This document shows, in pieces, positions 55,523 to 64,000 of a stretch of 64,000 nt of DNA. The stretch covers positions 2,976,001 to 3,040,000 of the forward strand of contig NC_016604.1 in assembly GCF_000230895.2 (NCBI RefSeq), in the 5' to 3' direction. This DNA is from Mycolicibacterium rhodesiae NBB3. GTDB taxonomy: Bacteria; Actinomycetota; Actinomycetes; Mycobacteriales; Mycobacteriaceae. The notes below the pieces were generated by a model that was given only the letters and a program-made list of their open reading frames with translations, was not told the DNA's origin and did no database searches. How positions within the stretch are numbered: the first letter of the stretch is position 1; each line of letters begins with the position of its first letter. Position numbers and translations under genes: made by a program.

Positions 55523-57046
55523 TCATCGTCCGGCCAGTTCGTCCGCCATCTTGTCGGTCGCCCGCTCCAGCCCTGATAGGTCGCGGACCACTTCGACCCG
55601 ATCACACGACGGGGCATACAGCGGAAGGTCGCAGCGGCCAAGGGCCCACGAATATTTCGGTTCCGGTGTCAACCAGATCACCTCCCGTGCGCGCCGTGCG
55701 ATCTCTTCGAACGCCGGCACGTTCGGGTCGTTGCCGTTCCCGCGGCCGTCGCCCAGGATCAGTACGGTGGTGCGGCGGGTGACTGCCGCCGCATGCTCGG
55801 CGAGCAAGCCCGCGAAGGCGGCACCGTAATCGGAGTTCGCATCCACATCGAGCACGTCCCCACCGAAGATCAGCCCGAGGGCGTGTTCGGTGGAGTGTTC
55901 GGCGAACAGCTCGGTGATTTCGGCGATCTCGGCGACGAAGACGAACGAGCGCACCTGGGCGAAGAGGTCCTGAAGGCCGTGCACCAGATGCAGCGTGAAC
56001 CGTGCGGTCGAGCGCACGGACAGGCTGACGTCAGCCAACACCAGCAATCGGGGTTTGTCTTCGACTCTTCGCATGGTGACCGGGTTGAACGGGACGCTGT
56101 CGTGGCGCATGTTGCGGCGCATGGTGCGCCCGGAGTCGATGCGGCCACGGGCGTCGAGCTTGCGGCGTTGGGTCAAGGCCCCGTGCAGCGATCTCGCCAG
56201 GCGGCGCAACGAGGTTTCCAGGTCGGCACGCTCATGTTCGCCAACCACATCGATCGCGCCGAGCCGCCGTTCGCCGGACTCGATCACCCGCTGCTCAAGG
56301 GCCAACAACGCCTCAAGATGACGCTTGAGGGCGGCGGGAAGATCAGCCAGAACGCCGGCCAGCCGTCCCGCCAGAGCTTTCGCATCCTCGTCGCCGGCGT
56401 CGTCCCCCTCGTCTTCCACCGTGTTCAGCCATGCCAGCAGCGCCTCCTCTTCCGCCACGCTGAGGTCGGCATCGACGCGGGTTCCGGTAGTGCGTGAGAG
56501 CTGGCCGGGGGCGCCCGCGCCGTGCAGGCGGTTCGCCTCCAGCTGCACACGCCGGGCGTCACCGAGCAGCCCCTGGTTGTCCTTCGAGAACGCGATCTCA
56601 TCGGTCATCGCGGCGAGGTCGATCTTGTTGGCCTCCTGATGCAGGTTGTACTGCTGAGCCAGGTCGTCCGGGTCGAAGAAGTCCCTGATGTCGGCGGGCG
56701 CGCCGTGCTCGTGACCCTGCTGCGGAATGGGGCTCGGATTCTCCGAAACGGTGAACGACTCCAGTGTTCCGGTGTCGCTCAGGTCGTCGTGGGTGTGGCC
56801 ATGCGAGTCGTCATCGCCGAAGCCGACGCGAACCAGGGAGAAGAACGCGTCGAATACCTCATCGAATATGGTTTGGTCACGTCGATCCTTGAGCAGGGCG
56901 ACCGACAAGGCGCAGCGCAGGGTTTCCTTGTCTGCCAGCACTCCGGGCTGACTCGCCGCGCCTAGCGCATCCAACGCCTCAGACACCGAGATGCGGACGC
57001 CTGCCAGACGAAGCAGCCGCACGAACCGGTGGATCGCATTCTCCAC
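55523..57046 (-). CDS. VWA-domain (CoxE-like) protein, partner of MoxR
   Basis: 507 residues. C-terminal CoxE-type von Willebrand A domain with MIDAS DVSLS (D339-S343) and a later LILGDGRGN. The N-terminal part is helical with His/Asp-rich DDDSHGHTHDD (78-88). MoxR-VWA pairs act as chaperones that activate or insert metals into enzymes. It starts 9 bases after the MoxR gene, and the methanol dehydrogenase gene is immediately upstream of that, so this dehydrogenase is the probable client. Confidence 0.85.
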   Translation of the reverse strand: MENAIHRFVRLLRLAGVRISVSEALDALGAASQPGVLADKETLRCALSVALLKDRRDQTIFDEVFDAFFSLVRVGFGDDDSHGHTHDDLSDTGTLESFTVSENPSPIPQQGHEHGAPADIRDFFDPDDLAQQYNLHQEANKIDLAAMTDEIAFSKDNQGLLGDARRVQLEANRLHGAGAPGQLSRTTGTRVDADLSVAEEEALLAWLNTVEDEGDDAGDEDAKALAGRLAGVLADLPAALKRHLEALLALEQRVIESGERRLGAIDVVGEHERADLETSLRRLARSLHGALTQRRKLDARGRIDSGRTMRRNMRHDSVPFNPVTMRRVEDKPRLLVLADVSLSVRSTARFTLHLVHGLQDLFAQVRSFVFVAEIAEITELFAEHSTEHALGLIFGGDVLDVDANSDYGAAFAGLLAEHAAAVTRRTTVLILGDGRGNGNDPNVPAFEEIARRAREVIWLTPEPKYSWALGRCDLPLYAPSCDRVEVVRDLSGLERATDKMADELAGR

Positions 57047-57055
57047 GCAATATCC

Positions 57056-58273
57056 TCACAGGGCGCGGCGTCGGGCGAACGAGCGGCTACCCTGCTCCCC
57101 GCTGACCTGCGCCCGGGACCGAGACGGGGTTGTTTGCACCCTCGGGGTTCCGTAGTAGCCTTCGTCGAAGCGGCCCGGCGTGTCTTTGGCGGCTCGCACC
57201 GCAGCGCCGTCGACATCGCTTCCGAAAAGTTGGTGGTCGTCGTCTTCGTGACGAAGGTGGTTGTGACGGTGATCATGGGAATGATCGTGGTGATGTCCGT
57301 GCGCCGAGTCCGGAACGGCGGCATTCGGGTCCACCAGCCGAGGAATGGCCTCCAGCGCCTTGCGGACATCCTTGTCATATTTGACGACGACTGACACGGT
57401 CTCGGCGAGTACCGGGGCGGTCAGTTCGTCAACACCGAGCACCGCTAGGGTACGCGCCCAGTCGATGGTTTCCGAGATGCTGGGAGCCTTGCGCAGCTCG
57501 AGTCCACGCAGCCCGCGAACGATATCGACCAGCTGGGCGGCGAGGATGTCGGACAGCCCCGTATCCTTGGAACGGACGATGGCAAGTTCGCGTTCGGCGC
57601 TGGGGTAGTCGAGGAACAGGTGCAAGCAGCGCCGTTTGAGCGCAGCGGCAAGGTCGCGCGTGTTGTTCGAGGTCAACACGACATACGGCGGATGCTCGGC
57701 GATGAACGTGCCCAGTTCAGGCACCGAGATCTGAAACTCGCCGAGCATCTCCAGCAGTACCGCCTCGAGCGCTTCGTCGGCGCGGTCGACCTCGTCGATC
57801 AGAAGAACCACGGGCTCCGGTGCGCGGATCGCCTCCAACAACGGTCGCGCAGCCAGGAAACGCTCGGAAAAGAACACGCTCTCCTGGGCGCCGATACGCT
57901 CCACCGCCTCATGCAGATCCGTCGCGTCGGCGACGATCTGCCCGATCTTCTCCCGCAGGATCTGCGTGTAGAGCAGCTGCTTGCCGTAATCCCATTCGTA
58001 CAGCGCCTTGGTCTCGTCCTGACCCTCGTAGCACTGCAGGCGCAGCAGCCGGCGGCCGGTGGCCGCCGCCAAAGCCTTGGCCAGCTCGGTCTTCCCCACG
58101 CCTGCCGGCCCCTCCAGCAGCACCGGCTTGTTCATCCTGGTGACCAGATAGACCGTGGTCGCCAACCGCCGGTCGGCGATGTAGCCGAGCTCGGTCAAAC
58201 GGGCGACGACGTCATCGACGCCGGCGAAAACGTCGTCGCCGCCGGCGAGAGCCGCAGTGCCTGGAAGGGTCAC
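57056..58273 (-). CDS. MoxR-type AAA+ ATPase with histidine-rich tail
   Basis: 405 residues from a GTG at 58273 (AAAGGA upstream). Walker A GPAGVGKT (55-62), Walker B VVLLIDEVDRAD (155-166), sensor 1 VVLTSNNTRDL and arginine finger region LKRRC. After the lid domain comes a His-rich segment (325-347, 11 His with Asp/Ser between), unusual for MoxR and likely a metal-binding or storage arm. Located between the NDMA methanol dehydrogenase (68 bases upstream) and the VWA gene. Confidence 0.88.
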   Translation of the reverse strand: MTLPGTAALAGGDDVFAGVDDVVARLTELGYIADRRLATTVYLVTRMNKPVLLEGPAGVGKTELAKALAAATGRRLLRLQCYEGQDETKALYEWDYGKQLLYTQILREKIGQIVADATDLHEAVERIGAQESVFFSERFLAARPLLEAIRAPEPVVLLIDEVDRADEALEAVLLEMLGEFQISVPELGTFIAEHPPYVVLTSNNTRDLAAALKRRCLHLFLDYPSAERELAIVRSKDTGLSDILAAQLVDIVRGLRGLELRKAPSISETIDWARTLAVLGVDELTAPVLAETVSVVVKYDKDVRKALEAIPRLVDPNAAVPDSAHGHHHDHSHDHRHNHLRHEDDDHQLFGSDVDGAAVRAAKDTPGRFDEGYYGTPRVQTTPSRSRAQVSGEQGSRSFARRRAL

Positions 58274-58341
58274 GGAAATCCTTTGAAAGACGGAGTTGAG
58301 GCCGGGCAGGGCAGGGAAAGCCGCTGCCCGGCCCATTCCCA

Positions 58342-59634
58342 TTAGCCGAGAAGGTCGTCGAGGTCCCCGTTGAGGCAGTGGTCAACCACCGGTCGCACCG
58401 TCTCGAACGTGCACTCCTTGGGATTGCCCGGCGTGCAGGCATCTCCGAGGACGTGGTTGGTGATGTCGTCGACGTCCCCCTTGTCACCCTTGATGGTACG
58501 CCGCGATTCGTAGAACTTCGTCGGGCCCTGGCCAAGCCTGTTCTTGCTGTAGCTGTCTTGGGTCACGTCGGTGAACTTTTCCGGGATCCCGACGTCTCTC
58601 AACAGTCTAATGCTGGCAGCCAGTGCCTGGTCGGCCGCTTGAACCTCTGTCAAACCGGCGGTGTCTACGCCCATCGCCTCGGCGATGTCGGCGAACCGCC
58701 GGTACATCACCGGCATGTTGAACGCCCAGACACGCGGCAGGGCAATGGCGTTGTTCAGTCCGTGATGGGTGTCGTAGAACGCGCTCACCGCGTGAGAGAT
58801 CGAGTGGATGATGCCCAGCCCGCCGGAGTTGAACGCCTGGGCTGCGATGTACTGCGCGTACATCATGCCCTCGCGTCCAGCGAGGTCCTGCGGGTTCCAT
58901 GTCGCCTGCCGCAGGTTCTGCGCGGTCAGCTTGATCGCATACAGCGCATTGCCCAGCGACGGGGCGAAGTTCAGCCGCGACACGTAGGGTTCCGACGCGT
59001 GCGCCAGCACGTCGAAGCCGCATTGCGCGGTGTAGTCGACGGGGCAGTCGAAGTAGAGCACCGGGTCATCGACGGCCAGCGTCGTCACCGATGCGTCGTC
59101 GAACGCGACGTACTTGTGCGGCTTGCTCGGATCGGTGGTGGTGTCGGTGATGACATAGGCCCATGAGGTCTCCGAGCCGGTGCCCGCCGTGGTGGACACC
59201 GCGATGTGCGGCGGGTTCTTCGGGTTCTCCGACTTGTTGAACCCTTCGAACTCGTTGACGCTGCGCCCGTCGTGGGCCACCGAGATGCGCGCCCCCTTGC
59301 AGGCGTCGTGGGAGGACCCGCCGCCGATGGAGACGAAGCTGTCGCAGCCGTTAGACTGATACAGCTCGACCGAATCCATCACGTTGTAGTCTTTGGGGTT
59401 CGACTCGACCTTGTCGTACACCACCACTTCGAGGCCGTGATACTTCATGGATTCGACGATCTTGTGCACAATGTCGGAGCCTCGAAGGCCGCTGGTCATC
59501 ACCAGCGTCTTCTTGAACCCGAGCTTGAGTGCCTCGGGTCCGATGAGTTCATGGGCCCCCGGCCCCATCAAGGCCCGAGGAAACGGATGGAATTCCTTGA
59601 TAGGGAAGGGCTTGAGAAGTTCGTCTACCTGCAT
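58342..59634 (-). CDS. mdo: NDMA-dependent methanol dehydrogenase (nicotinoprotein, iron-containing ADH family)
   Basis: 430 residues, matching the actinobacterial Mdo/Mno enzymes: MQVDELLKPFPIKEFHPFPRAL at the start, GGGSSHDACKG (cofactor loop), TTAGTGSETSWAYVITD, and the metal-ligand stretch FDVLAHASEPYVS with IIHSISHAVSAFYDTHHGLNN. The enzyme uses a tightly bound NADPH and an unknown natural electron acceptor to oxidise methanol and other primary alcohols to aldehydes, and forms decamers. First gene of the cluster with moxR, VWA and RDD. The ATG is at 59634; the regulator and aldehyde dehydrogenase genes are divergent. Confidence 0.93.
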   Translation of the reverse strand: MQVDELLKPFPIKEFHPFPRALMGPGAHELIGPEALKLGFKKTLVMTSGLRGSDIVHKIVESMKYHGLEVVVYDKVESNPKDYNVMDSVELYQSNGCDSFVSIGGGSSHDACKGARISVAHDGRSVNEFEGFNKSENPKNPPHIAVSTTAGTGSETSWAYVITDTTTDPSKPHKYVAFDDASVTTLAVDDPVLYFDCPVDYTAQCGFDVLAHASEPYVSRLNFAPSLGNALYAIKLTAQNLRQATWNPQDLAGREGMMYAQYIAAQAFNSGGLGIIHSISHAVSAFYDTHHGLNNAIALPRVWAFNMPVMYRRFADIAEAMGVDTAGLTEVQAADQALAASIRLLRDVGIPEKFTDVTQDSYSKNRLGQGPTKFYESRRTIKGDKGDVDDITNHVLGDACTPGNPKECTFETVRPVVDHCLNGDLDDLLG

Positions 59635-60253
59635 GATGCACCGGTCCTAATCTGCATGTCGCCTTGCGCGCGCGTTCGCGTTGAGGTGCCGCCGCTTCTC
59701 AACACCCGGCAGGGGCGCGAGAATCGGATTCGGCGAACGCCAAATTAGTGAAGTAGGACGGACGAGGAAAGGGAATCGGGTGCACCCCGGTCAGTAGGAA
59801 CGTCAAGACCGCCCCACTGGCCAGTGCGCCAGCCGCCCGTTTGGGCAGGTTCGACGAGCCCGAAGCTGCATTAGCATACGCCGCGACGGACGTTCGCTCG
59901 TCGTCAAGGAACCCGACACCCAAGGAATGTCCATCGTGAACAACGCGATGCGGCCGGAGATTGTTTCGCTGGGCCGCGAAGCAGTCCCTCGGTGCCCGCG
60001 TTGCTAGTTTTTGCGACGCAATCAATCGAACGGCCCCGATCCGACCCGGCCCGAACAGCACCAGTCCGCCGGCATCGAGGGCGCCATGATTGGTCACCGT
60101 ATCGCCACGAACACACCGCACCTGGGAAAGTAGATGTCTGCCTGCAGCCGTTCGAAAGCTCATCCGAAGTTTGCGGCGGTCGGCCGCAAAGCGAAACGGT
60201 GAGGTAAAATGCACGTGCCGGGATGTGACGCAGATCACGAAAGGGGTGATGAC
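59635..60253. other. Divergent control region between mdo and the Fis-type regulator
   Basis: About 620 bases. A weak minus-strand frame (to 59699) with one hydrophobic stretch is present but unsupported. A CRP-like site lies next to the regulator start. The region should carry the promoters of both directions. Confidence 0.4.
60224..60239. promoter_or_regulatory. CRP/FNR-type site upstream of the regulator
   Basis: TGTGACGCAGATCACG follows the TGTGA-N6-TCACA pattern bound by mycobacterial Crp (Rv3676-like), with one mismatch. It ends 14 bases before the GTG at 60254. This would link the alcohol cluster to cAMP or nutrient status. Confidence 0.45.
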
Positions 60254-61912
60254 GTGCCCGTTGCTGCAGCGACGCCACCGTCGGCGCGCCCGGATATCGT
60301 GATGTCATGGCGGCGGTCCACGCTGAGCGGTCTCGAACCGACCATGTCGCCACAGATCGACTTGACCCTCGACTTGGACGACGATTCTCGGCTGCTGCGG
60401 TCGGCGACCCCGGTTCTCGAAGAACTCGGACAAGAGATTGCCGGCGCCGGGTTATGTCTAGTGCTCGCCGATCGCGACGGCCGCATCGTGCGAAGCGTTA
60501 TCGACGACTCATTGTTCGCGCGGCGCGTCGAAGACCTCGGAATCGTCACCGGGGCCCGGTTCGCTGAAGACGCCGTCGGGACGACATCGCTGGGGACACC
60601 GCTCGAGGTCCGCCGCGGCGTGGTCGTCAACGGCCCCGAGCACTTCCTCGAGCAGCTTCGCCGGCTCAGTTGCTACGGGTCGCCCATTGTTCATCCCGCA
60701 ACAGGCAGGGTCGAAGGCATTCTCGACATGACCGTCGAGCACGAACGAGCCGATCCGCTGTTCATTCCCTTCGTTGACCGTGCGGTACGCCAGATCGAAC
60801 ACCGGCTGCTCGACGGATCGAAAGTATCTCAACAGCGCCTCGTAGCCGCATTCCAGAACGCCCTGTCGCCGCCACATGCGGCGTTGGCCGCCATCGGAAT
60901 GGACATGCTGCTGCACGACAACGTGGCCGCAAACCTGCTGAGCTCAACTGATTATGTGCTGTTGCGGGAGATCGCTGCTGAGCTGCGCCCGGGCGAGCGG
61001 CGGATGATCAACATCGAATTGGCCTGCGGCGAACCGGCGCAGGTCGCAGCCGAGTCGATTCCGGCCAGCGAAGGCGGCGCAATCTTTGTCGTTGTACCCC
61101 TGCTGCCAAACGCGGCTCCCATCCCGCGCGGGCGGCACGTAAGTGCGGCACAGTCGCGCCTGAGCATCGAGATCAGCGAGGTTGCCCGGATCGGCGAGCC
61201 GGTGGCAGTGTGCGGAGAGCCGGGCTCGGGCCGCAGCACGGTCGCTCACGAAATCGCCGGCACGGCAGCTGCGTGCCTGGATGTCTCGGACATAACTCAG
61301 ATGGGTGAGGCCCACTGGATGAGGCGGTTGACCGAGGCGGCAAGCACGGCATCGGCAATCGTGGTGGAGCACATTGACTCATTGCCTGAATCAATGATCC
61401 CCGCGTTGACACGGCTCGTCGAGACTAACAGCCGACCGCGTCTCATCCTGACAAGCCGACCGCTCGAAGACCTCCCACTCACCGTGGCGGCACTGGTCGG
61501 CCGCTGCCCGGGGCGCATCGACATTCCTCCCCTTCGTCGGCGCCGGCTAGAGCTTGGCGCGATCGCACGCCGGATGCTGTCGAAACTCGAGGGCGCTTGG
61601 GAACTGACACCCAACGCGCTCGCGGCCCTCTCAGCGGCCGAGTGGTCGGGCAATTTGAGTGAATTGGCGTGTGTGCTGCGCACGGCTTCGCAGACAGCGA
61701 CGGGCGGCAGGATTGACATGCGCGACCTGCCTACCCGGTATCAGCACACCGGTCGGATTGCCCACCTCGCCGGACGCGAACGCGCCGAGCGGCAGGCGAT
61801 CATCGACGCGCTTGCCAACGCCGCGGGCAACAAGGTGCACGCGGCACGCGAATTGGGGATCAGCCGCAGCACCTTGTACGCGCGGATGAAGGCGCTCAGC
61901 ATCCCGGCTTGA
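60254..61912 (+). CDS. AcoR/Fis-type activator lacking the sigma-54 contact motif
   Basis: 552 residues. The GTG at 60254 has AAAGGGG seven bases upstream and puts the usual N-terminal phrase ARPDIVMSWRRSTLSG near the start; an ATG at 60209 is less likely. GAF-like sensor domain (about 60-190), degenerate AAA domain with GEPGSGRST but no GAFTGA loop and a short core, PPLRRRR box, and a C-terminal Fis helix-turn-helix (NKVHAARELGISRSTLYARMKAL). Mycobacteria lack sigma-54, and such proteins regulate alcohol or propane oxidation genes (MimR-like). Likely controls mdo and the next aldehyde dehydrogenase. Confidence 0.85.
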   Translation: MPVAAATPPSARPDIVMSWRRSTLSGLEPTMSPQIDLTLDLDDDSRLLRSATPVLEELGQEIAGAGLCLVLADRDGRIVRSVIDDSLFARRVEDLGIVTGARFAEDAVGTTSLGTPLEVRRGVVVNGPEHFLEQLRRLSCYGSPIVHPATGRVEGILDMTVEHERADPLFIPFVDRAVRQIEHRLLDGSKVSQQRLVAAFQNALSPPHAALAAIGMDMLLHDNVAANLLSSTDYVLLREIAAELRPGERRMINIELACGEPAQVAAESIPASEGGAIFVVVPLLPNAAPIPRGRHVSAAQSRLSIEISEVARIGEPVAVCGEPGSGRSTVAHEIAGTAAACLDVSDITQMGEAHWMRRLTEAASTASAIVVEHIDSLPESMIPALTRLVETNSRPRLILTSRPLEDLPLTVAALVGRCPGRIDIPPLRRRRLELGAIARRMLSKLEGAWELTPNALAALSAAEWSGNLSELACVLRTASQTATGGRIDMRDLPTRYQHTGRIAHLAGRERAERQAIIDALANAAGNKVHAARELGISRSTLYARMKALSIPA

Positions 61913-62098
61913 CGCGTGCGCGATCGCGCGGGTGAGGGGACTGCGACTGCATTTCGTACACCACGCCCTGCATCGCTTGCCGCGGTGTCCGATTGTCGAA
62001 CAGTTACGAGTTCCGGCGCGGCGTGATGATGGTGGCGGTCACATCTGTCTGCCGGTGTGACGTAGGAAACGAAACCGACCGACATACGGGAGGGTGTG

Positions 62099-63601
62099 AT
62101 GACCGTAATTGCCGCCGCGACGCCGGTGCTTCCCGCGGTCCACGAGTTCCTGGCGCGTACCGCCAGCTTATTGATCGACGGCGAGTGGGTCCAGGCGGCC
62201 TCAGGCCGTACTTTCGGGACCGTCGACCCCGCCACCGGCAACACGCTGACCGAGGTGGCCCACGGCGAAGCCGTCGACATCGACAGCGCCGTGCGAGCGG
62301 CTCGGAAGGCATTCGACACCGGTCCCTGGCCGTCCATGAAGCCCAACGAGCGCGAGCGCCTGCTCTGGCGCGTGGGCGATGTCCTGTCTGAGCGCGCCGA
62401 GGAGTTCGGCCAGCTCGAATCGCTCGACAACGGAAAGTCCGCCGCCATCGCTACCGCAGTCGACGTCGCGTGGTCCGCCGATGTCTTTCGCTACTACGCC
62501 GGATGGGCCACCAAGATCGAGGGCTCGACGATCAACGTGTCAATGCCGTTCGCGCCCGGCGGACGGTTTCATGCCTACACCCTGCGCGAGCCGGTCGGGG
62601 TCTGCGGCCTGATCGTGCCGTGGAACTTCCCCTTGTTGATGGCGGCCTGGAAGTTGGCGCCCGCCCTGGCGGCAGGCAACACCGTGATCCTGAAGCCCGC
62701 CGAGCAGACGCCGCTGACGGCGCTGCTGCTCGGCGAAGTGTTCCAGGAGGCCGGCTTCCCGCCCGGCGTGGTGAACATCGTCACGGGGTTCGGCGATGCC
62801 GGCGCGGCGCTGTCGGGCCACCACGACGTGGACAAGATCGCGTTCACCGGGTCGACAGAGGTCGGCAAGAAGATTGTCGATGCCGCCAAGGGCAACCTGA
62901 AAAAGGTGTCGCTGGAGCTGGGCGGCAAGAGCGCGAACGTGGTGTTCGCCGACGCCGACTTCGACTCGGCTGTGGCAGGCTCGGTCACCGCCTGGATGTT
63001 CAACCACGGGCAGTGCTGCGTGGCCGGAACCAGGCTGCTCGTCGACGAGCGCATCTTCGACGACTTCACCGCGGCCGTGGCCGAGACCGCCAGCAAGGTC
63101 AAGATCGGGCCCGGACTGGACCCCACGACCGAACTCGGACCGCTGATCTCACAGGACCAGTTCGACAAGGTCGACCGCTACCTGCGGGAAGGCCTGGCCG
63201 ACGGCGCCCGGGCGTTGACCGGCGGCAAGCGCTGGGGTGATTCCGGCTTTTTCATCGAGCCGACGGTGTTCGTCGACGTCAAGCCCGAATTCAGCATCGT
63301 CCGGGAGGAAATCTTCGGCCCCGTCGTGGCTGCGATGCCGTTCGACGGCGAGAGCGGTGCCGTGGCCGCGGCCAATGACAGCATCTACGGCCTTGCGGCC
63401 GGCATCTGGACCAAGGACATCTCCAAGGCGCACCGCACGGCACAGCAGCTCAAGGCGGGCTCGGTATGGATCAACCAGTACAACGGGTTCGACACCGCGA
63501 TGCCGTTCGGCGGCTACAAGCAATCCGGGTGGGGCCGCGAACTCGGCCAGTCGGCAATCGACCTGTACACCCAGATCAAAGCGGTCAATGTCGCCCTATA
63601 A
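62099..63601 (+). CDS. NAD-dependent aldehyde dehydrogenase
   Basis: 500 residues, class 1/2 ALDH. PWNFPLLMAAWKLAPALAAG, FTGSTEVGKKI, catalytic Glu in LELGGKSANVV, catalytic Cys in [21 protein letters not shown] and the AMPFGGYKQSGWGRELG ending. The ATG at 62099 is preceded by GGGAGGG. 186 bases after the regulator. It presumably removes the aldehyde made by the alcohol dehydrogenases and is followed by an acyl-CoA ligase. Confidence 0.92.
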   Translation: MTVIAAATPVLPAVHEFLARTASLLIDGEWVQAASGRTFGTVDPATGNTLTEVAHGEAVDIDSAVRAARKAFDTGPWPSMKPNERERLLWRVGDVLSERAEEFGQLESLDNGKSAAIATAVDVAWSADVFRYYAGWATKIEGSTINVSMPFAPGGRFHAYTLREPVGVCGLIVPWNFPLLMAAWKLAPALAAGNTVILKPAEQTPLTALLLGEVFQEAGFPPGVVNIVTGFGDAGAALSGHHDVDKIAFTGSTEVGKKIVDAAKGNLKKVSLELGGKSANVVFADADFDSAVAGSVTAWMFNHGQCCVAGTRLLVDERIFDDFTAAVAETASKVKIGPGLDPTTELGPLISQDQFDKVDRYLREGLADGARALTGGKRWGDSGFFIEPTVFVDVKPEFSIVREEIFGPVVAAMPFDGESGAVAAANDSIYGLAAGIWTKDISKAHRTAQQLKAGSVWINQYNGFDTAMPFGGYKQSGWGRELGQSAIDLYTQIKAVNVAL

Positions 63602-63656
63602 ACAACGGACGAAGAAAAGGCCGCTCGTCGGTCATCGAGTGGGAGGCTGAACAACG

Positions 63657-64000
63657 ATGCGTATCCCGTTGACCACCAATACATTCCTCGACCGGGCGGA
63701 GCGCATCTACGGCGACCGCACCGGGGCGATCGACGAGCCGTCGGCGCCGGACAATCTGGGCCAGTTGACGTACCGGCAGCTAGCGACCCGCGGTAGGGCC
63801 GTGCAGGCGGGCCTCGACCGCCTTGATGTGCCGGAGGGCGGACGAGTCGCCGTGGTCAGCCACAACTCTGCGCGTCTGCTCGAGCTACTCCTCGCCGTGC
63901 CGTCGTCCGGTCGCATCCTGGTGCCGATCAACTTCCGGCTGCAGCCCAATGAGGTGTCCTACATCGTTGACGACTGCGAAGCCGACGTGCTGCTGGTGGA
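63657..64000 (+). CDS. AMP-binding acyl-CoA ligase, 5' part only
   Basis: 114 codons from the ATG at 63657 (GGGAGG upstream), continuing past the window. The start PLTTNTFLDRAERIYGDR, LTYRQLATRGRAVQAGL and VPINFRLQPNEVSYIVDDCEAD match the N-terminal domain of medium-chain fatty-acid CoA ligases. The P-loop is not yet reached. 55 bases after the aldehyde dehydrogenase; the two probably form an aldehyde to acid to acyl-CoA relay. Confidence 0.85.
   Translation, partial: MRIPLTTNTFLDRAERIYGDRTGAIDEPSAPDNLGQLTYRQLATRGRAVQAGLDRLDVPEGGRVAVVSHNSARLLELLLAVPSSGRILVPINFRLQPNEVSYIVDDCEADVLLV

Noticed and set aside
59699..60238. A 179-codon minus-strand frame between mdo and the regulator
   Set aside because: Only its end has a hydrophobic stretch; the rest looks random and it would occupy the divergent promoter region.
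60209..60253. ATG at 60209 as start of the Fis-type regulator
   Set aside because: The GTG at 60254 has a better ribosome site and places the conserved N-terminal phrase correctly; the upstream start would put the CRP-like site in the coding region.
1..64000. CRISPR array, tRNA or rRNA genes, prophage structural genes
   Set aside because: Looked for regularly spaced short repeats, cloverleaf arms with CCA-type ends and capsid or tail genes; none seen by eye.

Overview
The window reads as a stretch of a high-GC, environmental, non-tuberculous mycobacterial chromosome (or very large plasmid). The evidence is a complete Mce1-type operon (yrbEA-yrbEB-mceA to mceF plus four Mce-associated genes), IS1081-like, IS256, IS3 and IS110 elements, DUF3263/DUF4442/DUF779 proteins, a DesA3-type desaturase, a GlbN-type truncated haemoglobin, an AdhD-like dehydrogenase and an NDMA-dependent methanol dehydrogenase cluster. 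Starts, GTG use and ATGA/GTGA overlaps are typical of mycobacteria. No tRNA, rRNA or CRISPR array was seen.

Layout. 1-3.2 kb: a mobile-element edge, with a tyrosine recombinase running off the left end into a truncated IS1081-like transposase. 3.2-8.3 kb: a close homologue of 2-ketopropyl-coenzyme M carboxylase/oxidoreductase and, beyond a frameshifted IS256 element, an acylating aldehyde dehydrogenase of the sulfoacetaldehyde/acetaldehyde type. Together these look like part of a coenzyme-M-linked epoxide (alkene) pathway. 8.4-12.5 kb: a secreted lipase-family protein lacking its nucleophile serine, a small thioredoxin-fold protein, and a three-gene operon ending in a DesA3-like desaturase. 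12.9-15.2 kb: a graveyard of recombinase, IS3 and MmpL fragments. 15.6-19.1 kb: thioesterase-fold protein, ABM monooxygenase, GlxA-type regulator, and an adenylate kinase probably additional to the housekeeping copy.

19.4-39.8 kb: a 1,697-bp direct repeat (aldehyde dehydrogenase plus the start of its DUF779 partner) flanks about 17 kb that carries the Mce1-type lipid-import operon and an attached 531-residue membrane protein with an internal duplication. The left repeat copy has a nonsense codon and its DUF779 gene is cut by an IS3 remnant; the right copy is intact. Just inside the right repeat lie fragments of a propionyl-CoA synthetase-like gene and of the 531-residue protein. 40.1-41.8 kb: DUF3263 gene, then an acetyl-CoA synthetase fragment and a geranylgeranyl-reductase-like pseudogene facing each other.

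41.9-64 kb: mostly intact catabolic genes. These are an NTF2-like protein, a zinc alcohol dehydrogenase, an intact IS110 transposase, propionyl-CoA synthetase, GlbN, AdhD with an acyl-CoA ligase, acyl-CoA dehydrogenase, and a thiolase / crotonase-fold / SDR operon preceded by a strong inverted repeat. Then comes a minus-strand cluster of NDMA-dependent methanol dehydrogenase, MoxR ATPase with a histidine-rich tail, VWA protein and RDD protein. It is divergent from a Fis-type activator without a sigma-54 contact motif, followed by an aldehyde dehydrogenase and an acyl-CoA ligase that runs off the right end. The likely theme is uptake of lipids or sterols (Mce) together with oxidation of short-chain alcohols, aldehydes and acids (C1-C3), in a region heavily reshaped by insertion sequences.
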